From Thermaurantimonas aggregans (lineage in GTDB: Bacteria > Bacteroidota > Bacteroidia > Flavobacteriales > Schleiferiaceae): DNA of 64,000 bases. A model generated the notes under the pieces. That model searched no databases. It saw only the letters and a list, made by a program, of their open reading frames with translations, and was not told the origin of the DNA. Positions 61,635 through 64,000 of the stretch are shown piece after piece (position 1 is the first letter of the stretch; each line of letters opens with the position of its first letter). The DNA lies in assembly GCF_003851885.1 (NCBI RefSeq), contig NZ_BHZE01000001.1, forward strand, positions 1-64,000, written 5' to 3'. The position numbers and the translations under genes are program-made.

Positions 61635-63411
61635 ATCATCCGGAACATCCAAAGCCTTAGACATTTCAGCACTTCGCAAGGTTTTCAGATTCATAGGGCC
61701 TTATAAAAAGGAATTTTTTTACGGTATGGGGTTGGTCATTTTTTTGTCAATCATCACATCGGCACGTCCTGTACTCATCCAAAAGGCCATAGATGAATCC
61801 ATCCTTATACGTGACAAAACATTGCTCATTCAGCTGAGCACCTTAATATTAGCCTTGATGGTTTTCGAAAGCATTGCCCAATACTTTTACTCCTATCTGG
61901 CAAATTTTCTAGGTCAAAATATCATCAAAGACATACGCGCCTCGCTTTACAAGCGTTTGATGCACTTTAAACTTGAATTTTACGACCGCACACCCGTAGG
62001 CAATCTCGTAACTCGGGCAATATCTGACATTGAAGTTATCTCCGAAATTTTTTCTGAGGGATTACTTGTTATCATTGGTGACATGCTGAAGGTAGTAGCT
62101 ATGCTAATTGCCATGTTTTATTTCATCGACTGGCGATTGAATATCATAGCGCTATCCGTTTTGCCTTTTTTATTCATAGCTACAAGGTGGTTCCAGAAGA
62201 ACATAAAAATTTCCTTTCAACAGGTGCGCAACGAGGTGGCCAATTTGAATGCCTTTGTGCAAGAACGCCTCACCGGAATGAGTGTCGTTCAGATCTTTGG
62301 CCGCGAAAAAGCTGAATTTGAAAAATTCAAAATCATCAATGCTCGACATCGAGATGCTAACATCAAGGGCATATGGTACTTCAGCATCTTTTTACCGCTT
62401 CTCGATCTGATTTCAGCTATTTCTATTGCATTAGTAGTAAGTGCAGGATCATGGTGGGCAGTAAGTGGACAGGATATTTCTCTCGGTGAATTAACCTCTC
62501 TAATCATGTTTATCAACATGATCTTCAGACCACTTCGGCAGCTGGCAGACCGTGTCAATTCGCTTCAAATGGGTATTGTGGCTTCTAATCGCGTATTTGC
62601 TCTGCTCGACGATGTAAAACTTTTAGAAGTAGATGATTCAACCGCAACAATGCCACCGATCGTCGGCCATGTTCGTTTCGAAAAAGTGACTTTTGGCTAC
62701 AAGCCCGACGAAACGGTCTTGCACAACATTTCCTTCGACATCGAAGCGGGCAAAACCCTGGCAATAGTTGGCGCTACCGGCGCTGGCAAGTCCACCATCA
62801 TCCAGCTGCTTTCGCGCTATTATGAGCCGCAGTCAGGCACTATTTTTATAGATAATATCAATATTTCTCACGTAGCGCTTCAGTCGCTCAGAAGTCAGAT
62901 GGCCGTAGTGCTTCAAGATGTCTTTCTTTTTTCTGACACCATTTACAAAAACATTACGCTCGGGCAGCCTTACACACTTGCTGAGGTAGAAGAAGCTGCA
63001 GACAGAATTGGCATTTTGCCTTTCATTCGTTCATTGCCTGGTGGTTGGGATTACAATGTGCGCGAGAGGGGTGCTACGCTCAGCACAGGTCAAAGGCAGT
63101 TAATCGCCTTTTTGCGAGCGTATTTGGTCCGACCTAAAATTTTTATTCTCGATGAGGCCACCTCAAACATTGATAGCCAAACCGAACAGATGGTACAAAG
63201 AGCCATTGAACACATTACACGCGGCCGTACAAGCATCATCATCGCCCACCGATTGAGCACCATCTTGCATGCTGATAAAATACTTGTACTCAAAAAAGGA
63301 AAAATCATTGAAGAAGGTACGCACCAAGAGTTGTTGAAAAACAAAGGCTATTACAGCAAATTGTTTGAGATTCAATTCGCTTCTTTAACCGAACAAATCT
63401 CAGATCGATAA
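61627..63411 (+). CDS. ABC transporter, permease/ATPase fusion (MsbA-like)
   Basis: This 594-residue exporter subunit has six TM segments in the N-terminal 320 residues and a nucleotide-binding domain. Walker A is GATGAGKST, Walker B is IFILDEATSN and the Q-loop is VLQDVFLFSD. The signature is LSTGQ in place of LSGGQ. It likely acts as a homo- or heterodimer exporting lipid or drug-like substrates. ATG 61627 overlaps truA by 8 nt and the 7TM-HD gene follows after 3 nt, so all three may be cotranscribed. Confidence 0.9.
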   Translation: MSESSGTSKALDISALRKVFRFIGPYKKEFFYGMGLVIFLSIITSARPVLIQKAIDESILIRDKTLLIQLSTLILALMVFESIAQYFYSYLANFLGQNIIKDIRASLYKRLMHFKLEFYDRTPVGNLVTRAISDIEVISEIFSEGLLVIIGDMLKVVAMLIAMFYFIDWRLNIIALSVLPFLFIATRWFQKNIKISFQQVRNEVANLNAFVQERLTGMSVVQIFGREKAEFEKFKIINARHRDANIKGIWYFSIFLPLLDLISAISIALVVSAGSWWAVSGQDISLGELTSLIMFINMIFRPLRQLADRVNSLQMGIVASNRVFALLDDVKLLEVDDSTATMPPIVGHVRFEKVTFGYKPDETVLHNISFDIEAGKTLAIVGATGAGKSTIIQLLSRYYEPQSGTIFIDNINISHVALQSLRSQMAVVLQDVFLFSDTIYKNITLGQPYTLAEVEEAADRIGILPFIRSLPGGWDYNVRERGATLSTGQRQLIAFLRAYLVRPKIFILDEATSNIDSQTEQMVQRAIEHITRGRTSIIIAHRLSTILHADKILVLKKGKIIEEGTHQELLKNKGYYSKLFEIQFASLTEQISDR

Positions 63412-63414
63412 TTC

Positions 63415-64000
63415 ATGAAAATACTTTTAAATGTATTTAAATTTTTAAAAAATGTCCTTGTAAAAAACAGAGAGTTAGTTCTGTTTTTTATTGCGTCTGT
63501 TTTAATAGCGTTGCTCTATCCAGAGGGAAGAAGATTTCCACACGATTGGAAAAAAAACTCGACTTGGAAATACGATGATCTGATCGCTGAATTTTCCTTT
63601 GTTAGGCCTCTCTCCGACGATGAACTTTTCGGACAACAGGACAGCATCCATCAAAAAATAGTGTATTTTCAACTAATACAACTAAGACCTCAAATTGAAC
63701 TACATTTTTCTGATTCTTCGGTAAAAAACTTTATCGGTGATGAGATTTCAGATCAAATTATAAAAGCGTTTGAAGTTAAGTTAATTGCCAACGAAAAAAT
63801 AAATGAAATAAGCAATGAAAAAAATTCATGTTTTATTTTAAAAGAATCAGACACGCTTGCTATCGATTGCAAAAATATTTTGCTCGCATCACATGTTCAG
63901 AGGGAGTTAAAAAAGTCACTAGACAGTGCTTTTTTATACAAGGGTTTTTCACCTCAAGATGTTTCAATTATAGTCTTGCCTAATCTAAAATTATTTAAAC
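63415..64000 (+). CDS. 7TM-HD family protein, N-terminal part (cut by window end)
   Basis: The frame opens at ATG 63415 and has no stop before the window ends, so only about 195 residues are seen. An N-terminal TM segment (about 18-40) is followed by LYPEGRRFPHDWKKNSTWKY and DDLIAEFSFVRP, the start of the 7TM-HD extracellular domain, then a basic region. The missing part should hold seven TM segments and an HD phosphohydrolase domain that cleaves cyclic di-AMP in related PgpH proteins. The prediction is from the start only. It lies 3 nt after the ABC transporter. Confidence 0.75.
   Translation, partial: MKILLNVFKFLKNVLVKNRELVLFFIASVLIALLYPEGRRFPHDWKKNSTWKYDDLIAEFSFVRPLSDDELFGQQDSIHQKIVYFQLIQLRPQIELHFSDSSVKNFIGDEISDQIIKAFEVKLIANEKINEISNEKNSCFILKESDTLAIDCKNILLASHVQRELKKSLDSAFLYKGFSPQDVSIIVLPNLKLFK

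Noticed and set aside
1-64000. CRISPR array, tRNA/rRNA genes, prophage or insertion sequence
   Set aside because: No regularly spaced repeats, no cloverleaf or rRNA sequence, and no transposase or integrase motif was seen on either strand.

Overview
The window reads as chromosomal DNA of a member of the Bacteroidota, most likely Flavobacteriia or a close relative. The evidence is type IX secretion (T9SS) sorting domains of types A and B on at least five proteins, the fused MurF-alanine racemase typical of this phylum, many start regions carrying the Bacteroidota -7 promoter element TAnnTTTG with no Shine-Dalgarno sequence, a LytS/LytTR pair with a beta-propeller sensor, and the families DUF6702, HupE, GldB-free CHU_C and NifU. 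No rRNA, tRNA, CRISPR array, prophage or transposase gene was found. Most of the window is ordinary core genome with short operons.

Region by region. 1-659 is non-coding and full of palindromic repeats. 660-4486 holds two T9SS surface proteins; the first is broken at two homopolymers, and both have AT-rich centres inside GC-richer ends. Related direct repeats lie on both sides (315-381 and 4596-4660). 4666-7754 (minus) carries murF-alr and tdk. 7797-15578 holds rsmI, a TraB-like protein, an M1 peptidase, an EamA transporter, an esterase and a secreted trypsin-like protease. 15553-22219 runs from a small lipoprotein through yicC, gmk and nadD to DUF2200, DUF1801, an ATP-dependent DNA ligase and a PAS protein that has a histidine box but no kinase ATPase domain. 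22222-26207 (minus) is pfkB-kbl-metB-ktrA. 26633-29899 is a three-module outer-membrane protein, followed by a repeat-filled gap to 30424. 30425-32474 (minus) is a gamma-carbonic anhydrase, a small exported protein and a glycosyltransferase. 32563-35006 is nfu, a PGI/PMI-type isomerase and lipB; 35013-36417 (minus) is a HupE/DUF6702 module. 36450-40139 is a LytS-type sensor kinase with its LytTR regulator.

40129-47785 is an exopolysaccharide locus: five glycosyltransferases and a small membrane protein on the minus strand, diverging from an exported protein and an O-antigen-ligase-like protein on the plus strand. 47883-53888 holds an FMN reductase, a His/Gln-rich lipoprotein, an rRNA methyltransferase, a glycogen-binding-domain protein, recQ and an acyl-CoA dehydrogenase. 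54192-58713 is hemE, a di-haem peroxidase, prfB with its programmed +1 frameshift, and an LptF/G permease. 58776-60826 (minus) is a T9SS protein, a NadR-like kinase and a metallophosphoesterase that seems to start at ATT. The last part is truA, an MsbA-like ABC exporter and the start of a 7TM-HD protein cut by the window edge.

I found no complete new defence or mobile system. The most unusual signals are the two families of palindromic dispersed repeats, the repeat-flanked frame-broken surface-protein pair, the back-to-back promoter palindrome before truA with the ATT start opposite it, very short promoter-to-start distances at three genes, the kinase-less PAS/H-box protein, and the fused peptidase-like/propeller/barrel protein.
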